Shown: positions 35,442 to 44,507 of the stretch, one piece after another | Position numbering within the stretch: position 1 is the stretch's first letter | Layout of the letters: each line of letters starts with the position of its first letter | Source: Bradyrhizobium sp. CCGUVB4N | Lineage (GTDB): Bacteria > Pseudomonadota > Alphaproteobacteria > Rhizobiales > Xanthobacteraceae | Assembly: GCF_024199945.1 (NCBI RefSeq) | Contig: NZ_JANADP010000001.1 | Location: forward strand, 2,356,001-2,420,000 | DNA length: 64,000 nucleotides | Reading direction: 5' to 3' | Position numbers and translations under genes: made by a program | Notes under the pieces: model-generated | Told to the model about the DNA's origin: nothing | Seen by the model: the letters and a program-made list of their open reading frames with translations, nothing else | Database searches by the model: none

Positions 35442-35600
35442 ATGTACATGTTTCTGCCTTTCCTGCTGGCACTTGCAGGCTGCGCGTCGGTCTGGCGTTC
35501 GCGCGCGGGACTGAGCTATGCGCTCTGGAGCGCGACGATCGTCGTCACCATCGCGTGGTTCTTTCACCACGCGACCGATCCGCTGAAGTTCTCGTTCTGA
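35442..35600 (+). CDS. DUF5993-like small membrane protein
   Basis: 52 residues, MYMFLPFLLALAGCASVWRS to 'ATDPLKFSF'. It has two hydrophobic segments with 'WFFHHATDPLKF' at the end. This length and C-terminus match the DUF5993 family, whose members lie directly upstream of dsbB-type genes. The stop is 10 bases before the dsbB start. Function unknown; a partner role in DsbB activity is suggested by context only. Confidence 0.75.
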   Translation: MYMFLPFLLALAGCASVWRSRAGLSYALWSATIVVTIAWFFHHATDPLKFSF

Positions 35601-35610
35601 CGGGGGCGAG

Positions 35611-36177
35611 ATGAGCACGACGGAAATGAGCGAACAGCGATCGGTCGGTGCGGTCCTGAACATGCTCGGGCTGCTCGGGATCTCGCTGGTTCTGGCGATC
35701 GCGTTCTTCTATCAACTTGCGTTCGGCGAGCTGCCATGTCCGCTGTGTCTGCTGCAGCGGGCCGGCTTCATCGCGATCGGCATGGGGTTCCTGTTCAACA
35801 TTCGCGTCGGTGAGCGTCCGTCGCACTATGCGATGATCCTGATCGCCAGCCTCGTCACGGGAATCATTTCGATGCGGCAGGTCTCGCTGCATCTCGCACC
35901 CGGCGACGCCGGATATGGTTCGGCGCTGTTCGGGCTGCATTTCTACACCTGGGCGCTGATCGCGGCCGTCGGCATGATCTGCTATGTCGCGCTGGTCTTC
36001 ATCTTGAAGGATTTGGCCGGTGAGCGAGATGCCGCTGCGCCGATGAGCGGGCCGGCATCGAACGCGGTGTTCGCCATCTTCGCGTTGCTGGTTGCCGCAA
36101 ACCTGCTGTCCACGGTGCTGGAGTGTGGCGCCGGCCAATGCGATGACAATCCGGTTCGCTATCTCTTGCTCAGGTGA
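35611..36177 (+). CDS. disulfide bond formation protein B (DsbB family)
   Basis: 188 residues, four to five membrane segments. The redox Cys pair is Cys43 and Cys46 in 'ELPCPLCLLQRAGF', the quinone-side DsbB motif. The second pair, Cys172 and Cys177 ('LECGAGQCDDNP'), lies near the C-terminus rather than in a mid-protein periplasmic loop as in E. coli DsbB, so this is a DsbB variant. It would reoxidise a DsbA-like partner and reduce quinone. Preceded by the DUF5993 gene in an apparent operon. Confidence 0.85.
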   Translation: MSTTEMSEQRSVGAVLNMLGLLGISLVLAIAFFYQLAFGELPCPLCLLQRAGFIAIGMGFLFNIRVGERPSHYAMILIASLVTGIISMRQVSLHLAPGDAGYGSALFGLHFYTWALIAAVGMICYVALVFILKDLAGERDAAAPMSGPASNAVFAIFALLVAANLLSTVLECGAGQCDDNPVRYLLLR

Positions 36178-36859
36178 TTGGGCTGAAGCGGCCGTCGTGC
36201 AGGAAGGCGATTGTCTGCTCGATCGCAACGCTATGGCGCGGCAGCCCGGTATGGGACGCCTTGACGACGATGTGATCGGCCATATCGTCGAGCTTCGCAC
36301 TCGCGACGGAAACCCTGCCGTCATTGGGCCGTGGCAGGACGAAGGCCGAGGCGATCGGCGCGATGGTGCGACACCCCGCGATGATGCCGACCGCATAGTC
36401 CGGCGACGGCAGAGCGGCGAGCACGGGATCCAGGATGGTCGTCAATTGCTGGCCGGACGGCCCAAACGCTGCGCGGTAGACGGAGAGATCCTTCACGAGA
36501 TCCGCGACCTCGCTGCCGTGATTGGGCGTGCCCAGCATCACGACGCGGCCGAGCCGCGCCGGCCGGTGCCTGAAAATATAGACGCGCGCGAGCAAGCCAC
36601 CCATGGAATGAGCGACGAAGTGGATCGTGCCGCCGCATTGCTCGGCGAATGCGGCGATTGACGCGTGGATGTCCTCCGCAAGCTGTTCGAGAGGCCTCTT
36701 CCGGCTGGCATAGTCGAGATTGAGCGTCGTGAAACCGCGGCGCTGCAGCGTTCGTTCGAGCCGCTTCAGCGTCCAGGAGCCAACCCCGATGCCGTGAAGC
36801 AAGCCCACGCCGTCGCGCCGGAGGTCCGACGCGACGGCGATGGGTCTTATCTCACGCAA
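36170..36859 (-). CDS. alpha/beta hydrolase (lipase-like)
   Basis: 229 residues. 'GVGLLHGIGVGSWTLKRLERTL' is the HG oxyanion region, 'FVAHSMGGLLARVYIF' the nucleophile elbow (Ser in HSMGG) and 'LGTPNHGSEVADL' the lipase/PGAP1-like motif. 'VKASHTGLPRHS' supplies the catalytic His. Likely cytosolic serine hydrolase acting on lipid esters. It overlaps the 3' end of the aas-type gene by 8 bases, so the two are co-translated, and convergently overlaps dsbB by 8 bases. Confidence 0.8.
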   Translation of the reverse strand: MREIRPIAVASDLRRDGVGLLHGIGVGSWTLKRLERTLQRRGFTTLNLDYASRKRPLEQLAEDIHASIAAFAEQCGGTIHFVAHSMGGLLARVYIFRHRPARLGRVVMLGTPNHGSEVADLVKDLSVYRAAFGPSGQQLTTILDPVLAALPSPDYAVGIIAGCRTIAPIASAFVLPRPNDGRVSVASAKLDDMADHIVVKASHTGLPRHSVAIEQTIAFLHDGRFSPIT

Positions 36860-39800
36860 CCTCGCGCTCCGATGTTGGCGTCGCTTGCTCGCGGGCCATC
36901 GTCGTTGCCGTGACGTAGTCGGTCTTGCCGGTGCCGAGCAGCGGCACCTTGTCGACCACCATGATCGTTGCGGGCACGGTCAGCTCGGAGGCCCCGATCG
37001 TCTTGGCCTGGGCCTGCATTGCGCTGCGCTCAGCATTCTTCTCCGTCGTCAGCAGCACGATGCGCTCGCCCTTGCGCTGGTCGGGGATCGACACGGCGAC
37101 CGACGCGGCCTGCGGCCACAGCGTCGTCGCGATGCTCTCGACCGCCGACAGCGAGACCATTTCGCCCGCGATCTTGGCAAAGCGCTTGGCGCGCCCCTTG
37201 ATGGTGATGAAGCCGGCCGGGTCGATCGCCACGATGTCGCCGGTGTCATGCCAGCCCTCGGCGAGCGGCTCGAGCACGCCGGGGTTTTCGGCCCGCAAAT
37301 AACCGAGCATCACATTCGGTCCGCGCACCGAGAGGCGTCCGCCTTCCTCGATGCCGGGGACCGGATCGAGGCGGCTTTCCATCAGCGGCGACAGGCGGCC
37401 GACGGTGCCGGGGCGGTTGGCCATCGGCGTGTTCATCGCCAGCACCGGCGCCGTCTCGGTGACGCCATAGCCTTCGAGGATGCGGATGCCGTAGCGTTCC
37501 ATGAACACCTGGCGCGTCCGGTCCTTGACCGCTTCGGCGCCGGCGATCACCAGGCGCAGGGTGCGGAAGTCGTAGGCATGCGCCGAACGTGCGTAACCGG
37601 TGAGAAACGTGTCGGTGCCGAACAGGATCGTGGCGCCGGTCTGGTAGATCAGCTCGGGCACGATGCGATAGTGCAGCGGCGAGGGATACATGTAGATCGG
37701 AATGCCCGCGAGCAGCGGCATCATCATTCCGCCGGTCAAACCGAACGAGTGGAACACCGGCAGCACGTTGAACACCTTGTCATTGGCATTGGCATCGACC
37801 CGCGCCAGCGCCTGCGCTGCGTTGGCGAGGATGTTGCGGTGGGACAGCACCACGCCCTTGGGCGTGCCTTCCGAGCCCGATGTGAACAGCACGACGGCGG
37901 GATCGTTGGCCTGACGGGCAACGCGCGGTGCGGTGCCGGCGAGCAGGCCCTTGATCTTGTCGGCGGTGCCGATCGAGGCGCGGACGTCCTCGAGATAGAC
38001 GACGCGGGCCTCGGCCGAAATCGCGGCCATCAACTTGTCGAGCTTGCCCTTCTCGATGAAGGCTTTCGACGTCAGCACGGTCTTGACCTGCGCAGCCTTC
38101 ATGGCGGCGAGGACGTTGACCGGGCCGGCGGAGAAGTTGAGCATCGCCGGAACCCGGCCGATGCTCTGCAGCGCCATGAAGACGACGGCGACGCCCGCGG
38201 AGTTCGGCAGCAGCACGCCGACATTCTCGCCGGCCATCGTGCCGGTCTCGAGCTTGCGGCTCAGGACCTGCGCGCCGAGGATCAGCTTGCGATAGGTCAG
38301 CTTGGTGCCGAGCGCGTCCTCGACAATGACCTTGCCGGTGTCGCGGTCGCGATAGGCGTGGCCGAGCGCTTCGAACAGCGTGTGGTCGAGCATGGCGTTC
38401 TTGACCATCGCATCGATCATGACGTCCTGGAGCGCCGCGCCCGCGGCATTGCGGCGCGCCTTGCCTTTCAGCGCCGGGTCGACCGGAAGCTTGACCGGCG
38501 GCAGGATCGTCACCGTCACCCGCGGAAACCACGAGCGCTTGATCTGGCTGCCGTTGAGGTAGCTGAGATGCGAGCGTTGCGCGCCTTCGATGCGAACCGG
38601 CACGACCACGGCGTCGGCCTTGTCGGCAATCATCGCGGTGCCGTCATAGACCTTCATCAGCGAGCCGGAGACGGTGATGCGTCCTTCCGGGAAGATGACG
38701 ACCGGTTCGCCGGCGGCGACGAGCTTGATCAGGTCGCGTGCGGCCAGCGGCTTGCTCGGGTCCATGGTGTAGTGCTTGACGACGCGCAGGAACGGCTTGG
38801 CCCACCAGGCCTTGGAGATGCCGGTATCGACCGCGAAGCTCGCGTCGATCGGCAGCACGGCGTGTAGCAGCGGGCCGTCGATCAGGCTGACATGATTGGG
38901 CGCGATCAGCATGCGCGTGCCCGGAGGCGGCAGGTTCTCGAGCCCGCGCACCTCGGTGCGGAACAGGGCGCGGAACAAGAGCCCGCCGAAATCGCGCACG
39001 CCTTCCTTGCCCCATTTCGTCAGCACGAACCACACCGCGCCGAAGCTCGCGACACCCAGGCCGAGGAAGATCCAGCCGACATGCAATCCGGCCGCCTGCA
39101 GCAGTGCGACGAACAGCGAGCCGATCACCATGAAGGCGGCCTGCAGCACGTTGCCGGCGGCGATGATGCGGGCACGCTCGTTCGGAGCCGACCAGGCCTG
39201 CACCGCCGCAAAGGACGGAACGACGAACAGCCCGCCGCCGAAAGCGAAGGCGACGAAGTCGACCAGCATGCGCAGGCCCGCAAACGAGGTTGCGAAATCG
39301 ACCGCGGCGATGTCGTTACCCTTGACCGTGACGCCGATGGCCCAGGCGAGGTCGATGCCGGCAAAGCCCATCATGATGGCGCCGATCGGCACCAGCGCGA
39401 GGTTCGGGCGAACGTGGCTGAGGCTGGCCGCAAACAGCGAGCCGATGGCGATGCCGATCGCGAAGATCGCCAGGCACAGCGTCACCACGCCTTCGCTGCC
39501 ACCGACGACGTCCTTGACCAGCGCCGGCAGCAGCGACAGCACGATCGCGCCGACCAGCCAGAACCAGGAGACGATCACCGTGCCGTCCCACAGCCGGTGG
39601 TCCGCATGGAGTGTCTTCAACAGGCTGAGCGTCGAGGTCCAGGGATTGGCATCGACGGGCAGATCGGGCGCGGACGGCGTCGTTTGCGGAATGCGGGAGG
39701 CGAAGGCCCACGACAACAGCGCCAGCACGACCACGGCCGATGCGACCCAGCCCATATGGGCGGAGCCGGCCACGAACTGGCCACCCGCGACGGTGCCGAG

Positions 39801-40259
39801 CAGGATGGCCATGAAGGTCGCGCCTTCGACCAGCGCGTTGCCGGTCGCGAGCTCACCGAGCTCGAGCTGGTCCGGCAGCATGGAGTATTTTACGGGGCCG
39901 AACAGGGCGGCGATGATGCCGAACAGCGCAAGCGCCGTGAACAGCAGCGGCACCGAGTGCATGAAGAAGCCGGCGGCGGCGAAGGCCGCAGCGAAGATCT
40001 CGGCGAATTTCAACCGCCTTGCGACGACCGATTTGACGTATTTGTCGGCGAGCTGGCCGCCGAGTCCGGACAGGATGAAATAGGGGAAGATGAAGACGGC
40101 GCCCGCCACCGTCACCAGCGCATCGCCGTGGCCGGTCGCGGCGCTGTAAAGCAGGATGATGACGAGCGCGTTCTTGAGCACGTTATCATTGAGCGCCGAG
40201 AAAAATTGCGCCCAGAACAGCGGCGCGAAGCGGCGAGACGACATCAAATCCCTGATCAT
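36852..40259 (-). CDS. aas: acyl-[ACP]-phospholipid O-acyltransferase (LplT-PlsC-acyl-CoA/ACP synthetase fusion)
   Basis: 1135 residues with three domains. Residues 1-~395: MFS lysophospholipid flippase like LplT ('FWAQFFSALNDNVLKNALVI'). About 400-620: PlsC acyltransferase with 'NHVSLIDGPLLH' (HX4D) and 'VVIFPEGRI'. About 640-1130: AMP-forming acyl-ACP synthetase with 'FTSGSEGTPKGVVLSH'. It imports 2-acyl-lysophospholipids and re-acylates them. In E. coli lplT and aas are separate genes. I start at ATG 40259 ('MIRDLMSSRRFAPLFWA'); the frame extends to 40364. Confidence 0.9.
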   Translation of the reverse strand: MIRDLMSSRRFAPLFWAQFFSALNDNVLKNALVIILLYSAATGHGDALVTVAGAVFIFPYFILSGLGGQLADKYVKSVVARRLKFAEIFAAAFAAAGFFMHSVPLLFTALALFGIIAALFGPVKYSMLPDQLELGELATGNALVEGATFMAILLGTVAGGQFVAGSAHMGWVASAVVVLALLSWAFASRIPQTTPSAPDLPVDANPWTSTLSLLKTLHADHRLWDGTVIVSWFWLVGAIVLSLLPALVKDVVGGSEGVVTLCLAIFAIGIAIGSLFAASLSHVRPNLALVPIGAIMMGFAGIDLAWAIGVTVKGNDIAAVDFATSFAGLRMLVDFVAFAFGGGLFVVPSFAAVQAWSAPNERARIIAAGNVLQAAFMVIGSLFVALLQAAGLHVGWIFLGLGVASFGAVWFVLTKWGKEGVRDFGGLLFRALFRTEVRGLENLPPPGTRMLIAPNHVSLIDGPLLHAVLPIDASFAVDTGISKAWWAKPFLRVVKHYTMDPSKPLAARDLIKLVAAGEPVVIFPEGRITVSGSLMKVYDGTAMIADKADAVVVPVRIEGAQRSHLSYLNGSQIKRSWFPRVTVTILPPVKLPVDPALKGKARRNAAGAALQDVMIDAMVKNAMLDHTLFEALGHAYRDRDTGKVIVEDALGTKLTYRKLILGAQVLSRKLETGTMAGENVGVLLPNSAGVAVVFMALQSIGRVPAMLNFSAGPVNVLAAMKAAQVKTVLTSKAFIEKGKLDKLMAAISAEARVVYLEDVRASIGTADKIKGLLAGTAPRVARQANDPAVVLFTSGSEGTPKGVVLSHRNILANAAQALARVDANANDKVFNVLPVFHSFGLTGGMMMPLLAGIPIYMYPSPLHYRIVPELIYQTGATILFGTDTFLTGYARSAHAYDFRTLRLVIAGAEAVKDRTRQVFMERYGIRILEGYGVTETAPVLAMNTPMANRPGTVGRLSPLMESRLDPVPGIEEGGRLSVRGPNVMLGYLRAENPGVLEPLAEGWHDTGDIVAIDPAGFITIKGRAKRFAKIAGEMVSLSAVESIATTLWPQAASVAVSIPDQRKGERIVLLTTEKNAERSAMQAQAKTIGASELTVPATIMVVDKVPLLGTGKTDYVTATTMAREQATPTSEREVA

Positions 40260-40620
40260 GACGAGTCCTGTTTTCGGGGAGGCAGCCTGAGGTTGTTGCG
40301 TTGTCGGTGAAACGTCACGACCGGAAGGGTGTGGGCGGAGCGATTGCAGGGTGACGACGGTCATCGGCCTGCGCAGTCCCCTCGATCCTTCCGATCCTGT
40401 TGGTCTCCAGGTGGTCTCGTTAGGTTCGCAATTATCCGGTTGCGGCCGCGGTTTCGGGCGGAATTGCCGCGCTTACGGGGATATCGCGACGGCCGATGAG
40501 GAAAAGCTGAACGGCATCTCCGACATCAGCGGCATCGGCCACGAATCTCCGGACATATTGAGTCTTTTGTTGCGGCCAATCCTCGCATTCGAGTGGATTC
40601 GCATGCGCACCGGCTTCCCC
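40260..40620. promoter_or_regulatory. region upstream of the aas-type gene
   Basis: About 360 bases between the aas-type gene and a small minus-strand ORF. It may encode 35 extra N-terminal residues of the aas protein (start 40364). Otherwise I see no gene. It must contain the aas promoter unless the small ORF and aas are one transcript. Confidence 0.35.
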
Positions 40621-40887
40621 TCAGGTGAGGTGGGCGAGATGGCGGAAGGGGTTCAAGCGGCCGAGCAGGCTGAAGCGGCGGCGCTCGTGGCGGGCACGGG
40701 CCCGGCTGGACCGCCACATCCGGAAGGTTGCGCGGCGCTCGGCGAGGACGCCGGCAATGTCGCAGGCATTTGCGATCCGATCGATCGGGGCCATGACGAT
40801 CCGCAGCACGGCGCGGCCGAAGCCGCTCAAGATGGCCGCGGCGTCATCGAGAAAGGTGGCGGCGATATCAACAGCGAGGGTTTGCAT
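40621..40887 (-). CDS. small protein divergent from the TetR regulator
   Basis: 88 residues: MQTLAVDIAATFLDDAAAIL, a helical hydrophobic N-terminal half ('FGRAVLRIVMAPIDRIANACD') and an Arg-rich C-terminal half. GGAG lies about 9 bases before the ATG at 40887. It is separated from the TetR gene by only 36 bases that include a palindrome, so it is a natural target of that regulator. I recognise no family, and the coding call rests on start, composition and context. Confidence 0.5.
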   Translation of the reverse strand: MQTLAVDIAATFLDDAAAILSGFGRAVLRIVMAPIDRIANACDIAGVLAERRATFRMWRSSRARARHERRRFSLLGRLNPFRHLAHLT

Positions 40888-40909
40888 TTTGCTGGTCTCC
40901 GAGTTAATT

Positions 40910-40922
40910 TGAACAATGTTCA
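40910..40922. promoter_or_regulatory. TetR operator candidate, copy 1
   Basis: TGAACAATGTTCA, a 13-base palindrome (TGAACA-A-TGTTCA), between the divergent small ORF and the TetR gene. An identical copy follows 30 bases downstream. Confidence 0.75.
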
Positions 40923-40923
40923 C

Positions 40924-41559
40924 ATGAGTAGCTTGAAAATGAACAATGTTCAAGAAGAATCGCTGCGAGACCAGAAAAAAAATCGACGGCGTCTCCAGAT
41001 CCTGGAGATCGCCCGCAGCATTATCGCAACTAAGGGATTGAGATCGTTGAAGGTTCGGGACGTGGCCGAGGCCGCAGGCTGCTCGGTCGGCAGCGTCTAT
41101 AACGAATTCGGCGACTTCGACGGGGTGATCCTGACGGTCAATCGGGAAACGGTTCAGGCGCTGACGGCGCGGCTGGGGAAGGTTCCGGCTGAGGATCCGG
41201 TCCGCCAGCTCTATGGTCTGGCGGAGACCTATCTCGAATTCTTCGCCGAAAACGCCAATCTGTTGCGCTCGCTGTTCGAGCATCGGATGGAAGACGACCG
41301 TCCCTATCCCGACGACATTCTTCAGATGGTGATGGACGCCTTCGCGTTGATGCATCCGCCTCTGGTGCGCGTGTTGCCGGATGCGGATGACGTGAAGATC
41401 GCACTATTGTCGCGCACGCTGTTCTCCGCAGTGCATGGAATCATCTCGCTCGGCCTCGAAGAACGAATGATCGCGGTGCCGCCACAGATGCTTCGCCAGC
41501 AGGTCACGCAGTTCCTGGACGCGCATCTCCTGGGTCTCGGGATCCTGCCGGCGCGGTAA
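40924..41559 (+). CDS. TetR/AcrR family transcriptional regulator
   Basis: 211 residues. The N-terminal HTH is 'GLRSLKVRDVAEAAGCSVGSVYNEFGDFDGVILTVNRETV'-like in full, with recognition helix around 'CSVGSVYNEF'. The C-terminal half is a helical ligand domain. The longer frame back to 40351 is non-coding. Start candidates are ATG 40924 and 40939; neither has a good ribosome-binding site, and both lie among the two TGAACAATGTTCA palindromes, implying tight self-repression. The neighbouring aas gene makes a lipid-related ligand possible. Confidence 0.88.
   Translation: MSSLKMNNVQEESLRDQKKNRRRLQILEIARSIIATKGLRSLKVRDVAEAAGCSVGSVYNEFGDFDGVILTVNRETVQALTARLGKVPAEDPVRQLYGLAETYLEFFAENANLLRSLFEHRMEDDRPYPDDILQMVMDAFALMHPPLVRVLPDADDVKIALLSRTLFSAVHGIISLGLEERMIAVPPQMLRQQVTQFLDAHLLGLGILPAR
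40940..40952. promoter_or_regulatory. TetR operator candidate, copy 2
   Basis: Second exact copy of TGAACAATGTTCA, centre 30 bases from copy 1 (about three helical turns). It overlaps the first codons of the TetR gene. Confidence 0.75.
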
Positions 41560-41568
41560 TTGCGACGA

Positions 41569-42876
41569 TCACGCGCGGGCAGCTTCGCGCGGCCGCGCGG
41601 CGACGAGCACGACGTCCGGTTTTCCGTTGTCGACTTGAACCCGGTTGCGTCCCTTTTCCTTGGCGCGATAGCAGGCCACGTCCGCCCGGCGCATCGCCTC
41701 TTCGAGCGTGGTGTCGGCGTCGGCAATGCAGGCGACGCCGATGCTGGCGGTCACCGCAAAGCATTGATCGTCCCAGGCGAAGTTGAACAGCTCGAGCGAC
41801 CGCCGCAGCCGCTCGGCGATGTCGACGGCGTCGTACGGAGCGCATTGCGGCAGGATCAGGCCGAACTCGTCGCCGCCGAGCCGTGCGACCAGATCCTGTG
41901 GCCGCCGCTCCTGCTGCAACAGTCGCGCGACCTGACACAGCAGCCGATCTCCGGCGAGATGACCGCAGCCGTCGTTGACGCTTTTGAACTGGTCGAGGTC
42001 GAGCAGGATCAGGCTCAGCGTATTTTCGCCGCGACCATCGAGCTCGCTCTGCAGGCGCGCCTCGAAGGCCCGCCGGTTGGCGAGGCCGGTCAGCCAGTCA
42101 TGCGAAGCCTGAAAGGCGAGGCGCTCCTTCTCGGCATGCAGCGCATCCTCGAACGCCTGCCGTTGCAGCACCAGACGCCGCGTGTGCCAGATCAGGAGCA
42201 GGATCAGGGTCGCGGCGGTGACGATGTTGAGGCATGTCAGCGTGAACTTGATGGCGCGGGAGCCTTCGCCCAGCACCGTCGAGAACCGCTCGGCATGACC
42301 CGTGAACTGCCTGTTGAGCTCCGACAGCCGCGACGACAGGAATTGCAGCCGGTCGCTATCTCCAATGGGGCCGTTCTTCAGTTCACTCTTGATGACTTCA
42401 CCGAACACGCTGAGCTCCAGCAGCATCGGATCGGTGGCAGTCCACTCGCGGATCGCTTCGCGCAGGAAGCTGACCTTGTTGAAATAGCGGAACAGCCAGA
42501 TCAGGCCGGGAACATCATCGGGATGGTTGCCGCCTTGCAGGAAGCCGATGCGCGCGAGCTCGACGTCGACCGGATCGCCCTCGAGGGCCCATCTCGCATA
42601 TTCGTCGCCGATCGGCACGGCGAGAGAACTCTGATACCGCGCGAACTGGTGGGCTTCGCCCGAACGCAGATAGAGATTGAGGGAATAGACGGCGTTCTTC
42701 TGCGAGCGCGACCACATCGCTTCGCCCGCGACATAGGCGCGAACCGATGACATCACCTCCAGGCTGAATCCCGCGATCGCCGCCTGAAGCACGACGACCA
42801 TGACGAAAGGCGAGACGAGCTTGATGACGTGAAGGAAGCTGCGTTCCCTCGCCGACGCTGCAGTTCTGCGAAACAC
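41569..42876 (-). CDS. membrane-bound diguanylate cyclase (GGDEF)
   Basis: 435 residues, GTG start at 42876. One membrane segment near the N-terminus ('VIKLVSPFVMVVVLQAAIAG'), a ~190-residue periplasmic helical sensor region, a second segment ('IVTAATLILLLIWHT') and a C-terminal GGDEF domain ('HDWLTGLANRRAFEARL', 'LLDLDQFKSVNDGCGHLAGD', 'ARLGGDEFGLIL'). All catalytic residues are present, so it should make c-di-GMP. No RxxD inhibitory site is obvious before GGDEF. Convergent with the TetR gene. Confidence 0.9.
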   Translation of the reverse strand: MFRRTAASARERSFLHVIKLVSPFVMVVVLQAAIAGFSLEVMSSVRAYVAGEAMWSRSQKNAVYSLNLYLRSGEAHQFARYQSSLAVPIGDEYARWALEGDPVDVELARIGFLQGGNHPDDVPGLIWLFRYFNKVSFLREAIREWTATDPMLLELSVFGEVIKSELKNGPIGDSDRLQFLSSRLSELNRQFTGHAERFSTVLGEGSRAIKFTLTCLNIVTAATLILLLIWHTRRLVLQRQAFEDALHAEKERLAFQASHDWLTGLANRRAFEARLQSELDGRGENTLSLILLDLDQFKSVNDGCGHLAGDRLLCQVARLLQQERRPQDLVARLGGDEFGLILPQCAPYDAVDIAERLRRSLELFNFAWDDQCFAVTASIGVACIADADTTLEEAMRRADVACYRAKEKGRNRVQVDNGKPDVVLVAARPREAARA

Positions 42877-43121
42877 TCTGCGTTCCCCAAATCACTCAAC
42901 GATCCCAGCGGAGCGTTCCGCTGATAACGCCAATGAGGCGGGAACGCTGCTTAACTCAACCTGAAAGAGCAGAGAGACTGTCTCGCAGGGTGAAAGCGCT
43001 GTGAAACGGATGCGCGCAGATCGTCGCAAATGCCGCTGAACCGGAACCAGCGCGGCATCGGCGCGCCGATGTCGCGAATCCGATCCTCGCGATTTACCCG
43101 ATTGAGAGAATTTGGATCGGA

Positions 43122-44426
43122 CTAGACCAGCACCGGCTTGCGGACACGGCCGGCATCGCCGAACACGCGCAGGTAACGCTCGATCTCCGAGGGCATGCCG
43201 GTCGCCTTCTCCGGATTGTCGGAGAGCTTGACGGCGGGGTGTCCGTCGACCGACGACACCTTGCAGACCAGCGAGATCGGATCGAGGTTGAACGTGCCGT
43301 CCGGCGCGCAGCCGACGAAATCATTGGTGAGGTTGGTGCCCCAGCCGAACGAGAGGCGCACGCGACCGGAGAAGTGGTGATAGGTCTCCTCGATCGAGCC
43401 GACATCCATCGCGTCGGAGAACACGAGCAGCTTGTCCTTGGGGTTGCGGCCCTTCTTCTCCCACCAGGCGACGATTTCCTCGCCGGCCTGGATCGGCGGC
43501 GCGCTGTCGGGACGGAAGCCGGTCCAGTCGGCCACCCATTCCGGCGCGTCGCGCAGGAAGGCTTTGGTGCCGAACGCGTCCGGCAGCGCGATCAGCAGGT
43601 TGCCGCCATAGGTCTGGCGCCACTGATCGAGAATGCGATAGGGCGCCCAGCGCAATTCCTCGTCGTCCTTGGCGAGTGCGGCGGCGACCATCGGCAGTTC
43701 ATGAGCGTTGGTGCCGATGGCCTCGAGATCGTTGTCCATCGCGAGCAGCACGTTGGAGGTGCCGATGAAGGACGAGCCCAGCCCTTCCTTCACCGCCTCC
43801 ACGCACCAGCGTTGCCACAGGAAGCCATGCCGGCGGCGGGTGCCGAAGTCAGAGAGCCTCAGATTCTCAAGCTTGCGCAGCCGCTCCACCTTGGTCCACA
43901 GCTTGGCCTTGGCGCGGGCATAGAGCACGTCGAGCTCGAAACGGCCGCGGCCCTTCATCGCCGAGCGCGAACGCAACTCGTTGAGGATGGCAAGCGCTGG
44001 AATCTCCCACATCGTGGTGTGGGTCCAGGGCCCGTGGAAATGCAACTCATACTGCCCCTCGACCTTGCGCAGCTCGTATTCGGGCAGGCGGAATTCGGAC
44101 AGCCAGCGGATGAAATCCGCCGAGAACATATGGGTCTTGCCGTAGAAGGTGTTACCGGCAAGCCAGATCAGCTCCTTCTTGGTGAAGCGGATGGTGCGGG
44201 CATGGTCGAGCTGGGCGCGAAGCTCGCCCTCGTCGATGATCTCGGCAAGGCGGACATGGCGCGAGCGGTTGATGACCGAAAATGTCACCTGCTGATTTGG
44301 GTATGATTCCCGAATCATCTGTAACATCAACAGCTTATAAAAGTCGGTATCAAGCAGGCTGCGGATGATGGGATCCAGCCGCCAGCTGTGATTGTAGGTT
44401 CGGCTCGCAATATCGGTCACTGTCAT
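43122..44426 (-). CDS. pncB: nicotinate phosphoribosyltransferase
   Basis: 434 residues. PncB landmarks: '[17 protein letters not shown]' at the N-terminus, '[20 protein letters not shown]' (phosphoribosyl-binding/His region), '[25 protein letters not shown]' and '[17 protein letters not shown]'. The enzyme makes nicotinate mononucleotide from nicotinate, PRPP and ATP in NAD salvage. It stands alone between the GGDEF and glycosyltransferase genes. Confidence 0.95.
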   Translation of the reverse strand: MTVTDIASRTYNHSWRLDPIIRSLLDTDFYKLLMLQMIRESYPNQQVTFSVINRSRHVRLAEIIDEGELRAQLDHARTIRFTKKELIWLAGNTFYGKTHMFSADFIRWLSEFRLPEYELRKVEGQYELHFHGPWTHTTMWEIPALAILNELRSRSAMKGRGRFELDVLYARAKAKLWTKVERLRKLENLRLSDFGTRRRHGFLWQRWCVEAVKEGLGSSFIGTSNVLLAMDNDLEAIGTNAHELPMVAAALAKDDEELRWAPYRILDQWRQTYGGNLLIALPDAFGTKAFLRDAPEWVADWTGFRPDSAPPIQAGEEIVAWWEKKGRNPKDKLLVFSDAMDVGSIEETYHHFSGRVRLSFGWGTNLTNDFVGCAPDGTFNLDPISLVCKVSSVDGHPAVKLSDNPEKATGMPSEIERYLRVFGDAGRVRKPVLV

Positions 44427-44507
44427 GGCCGAATTCTAGCGTGGCCGCCCGCGCGCAACCAGTGGGTTTGGCGAAGGGCAGGCCACCGTCGCGGCTGCCG
44501 GCAAGCA

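Noticed and set aside
36840..38867. 675-codon plus-strand ORF antisense to the aas-type gene
   Set aside because: His/Arg/Asp-rich composition typical of an antisense shadow in G+C-rich DNA; the minus strand encodes a clear three-domain enzyme.
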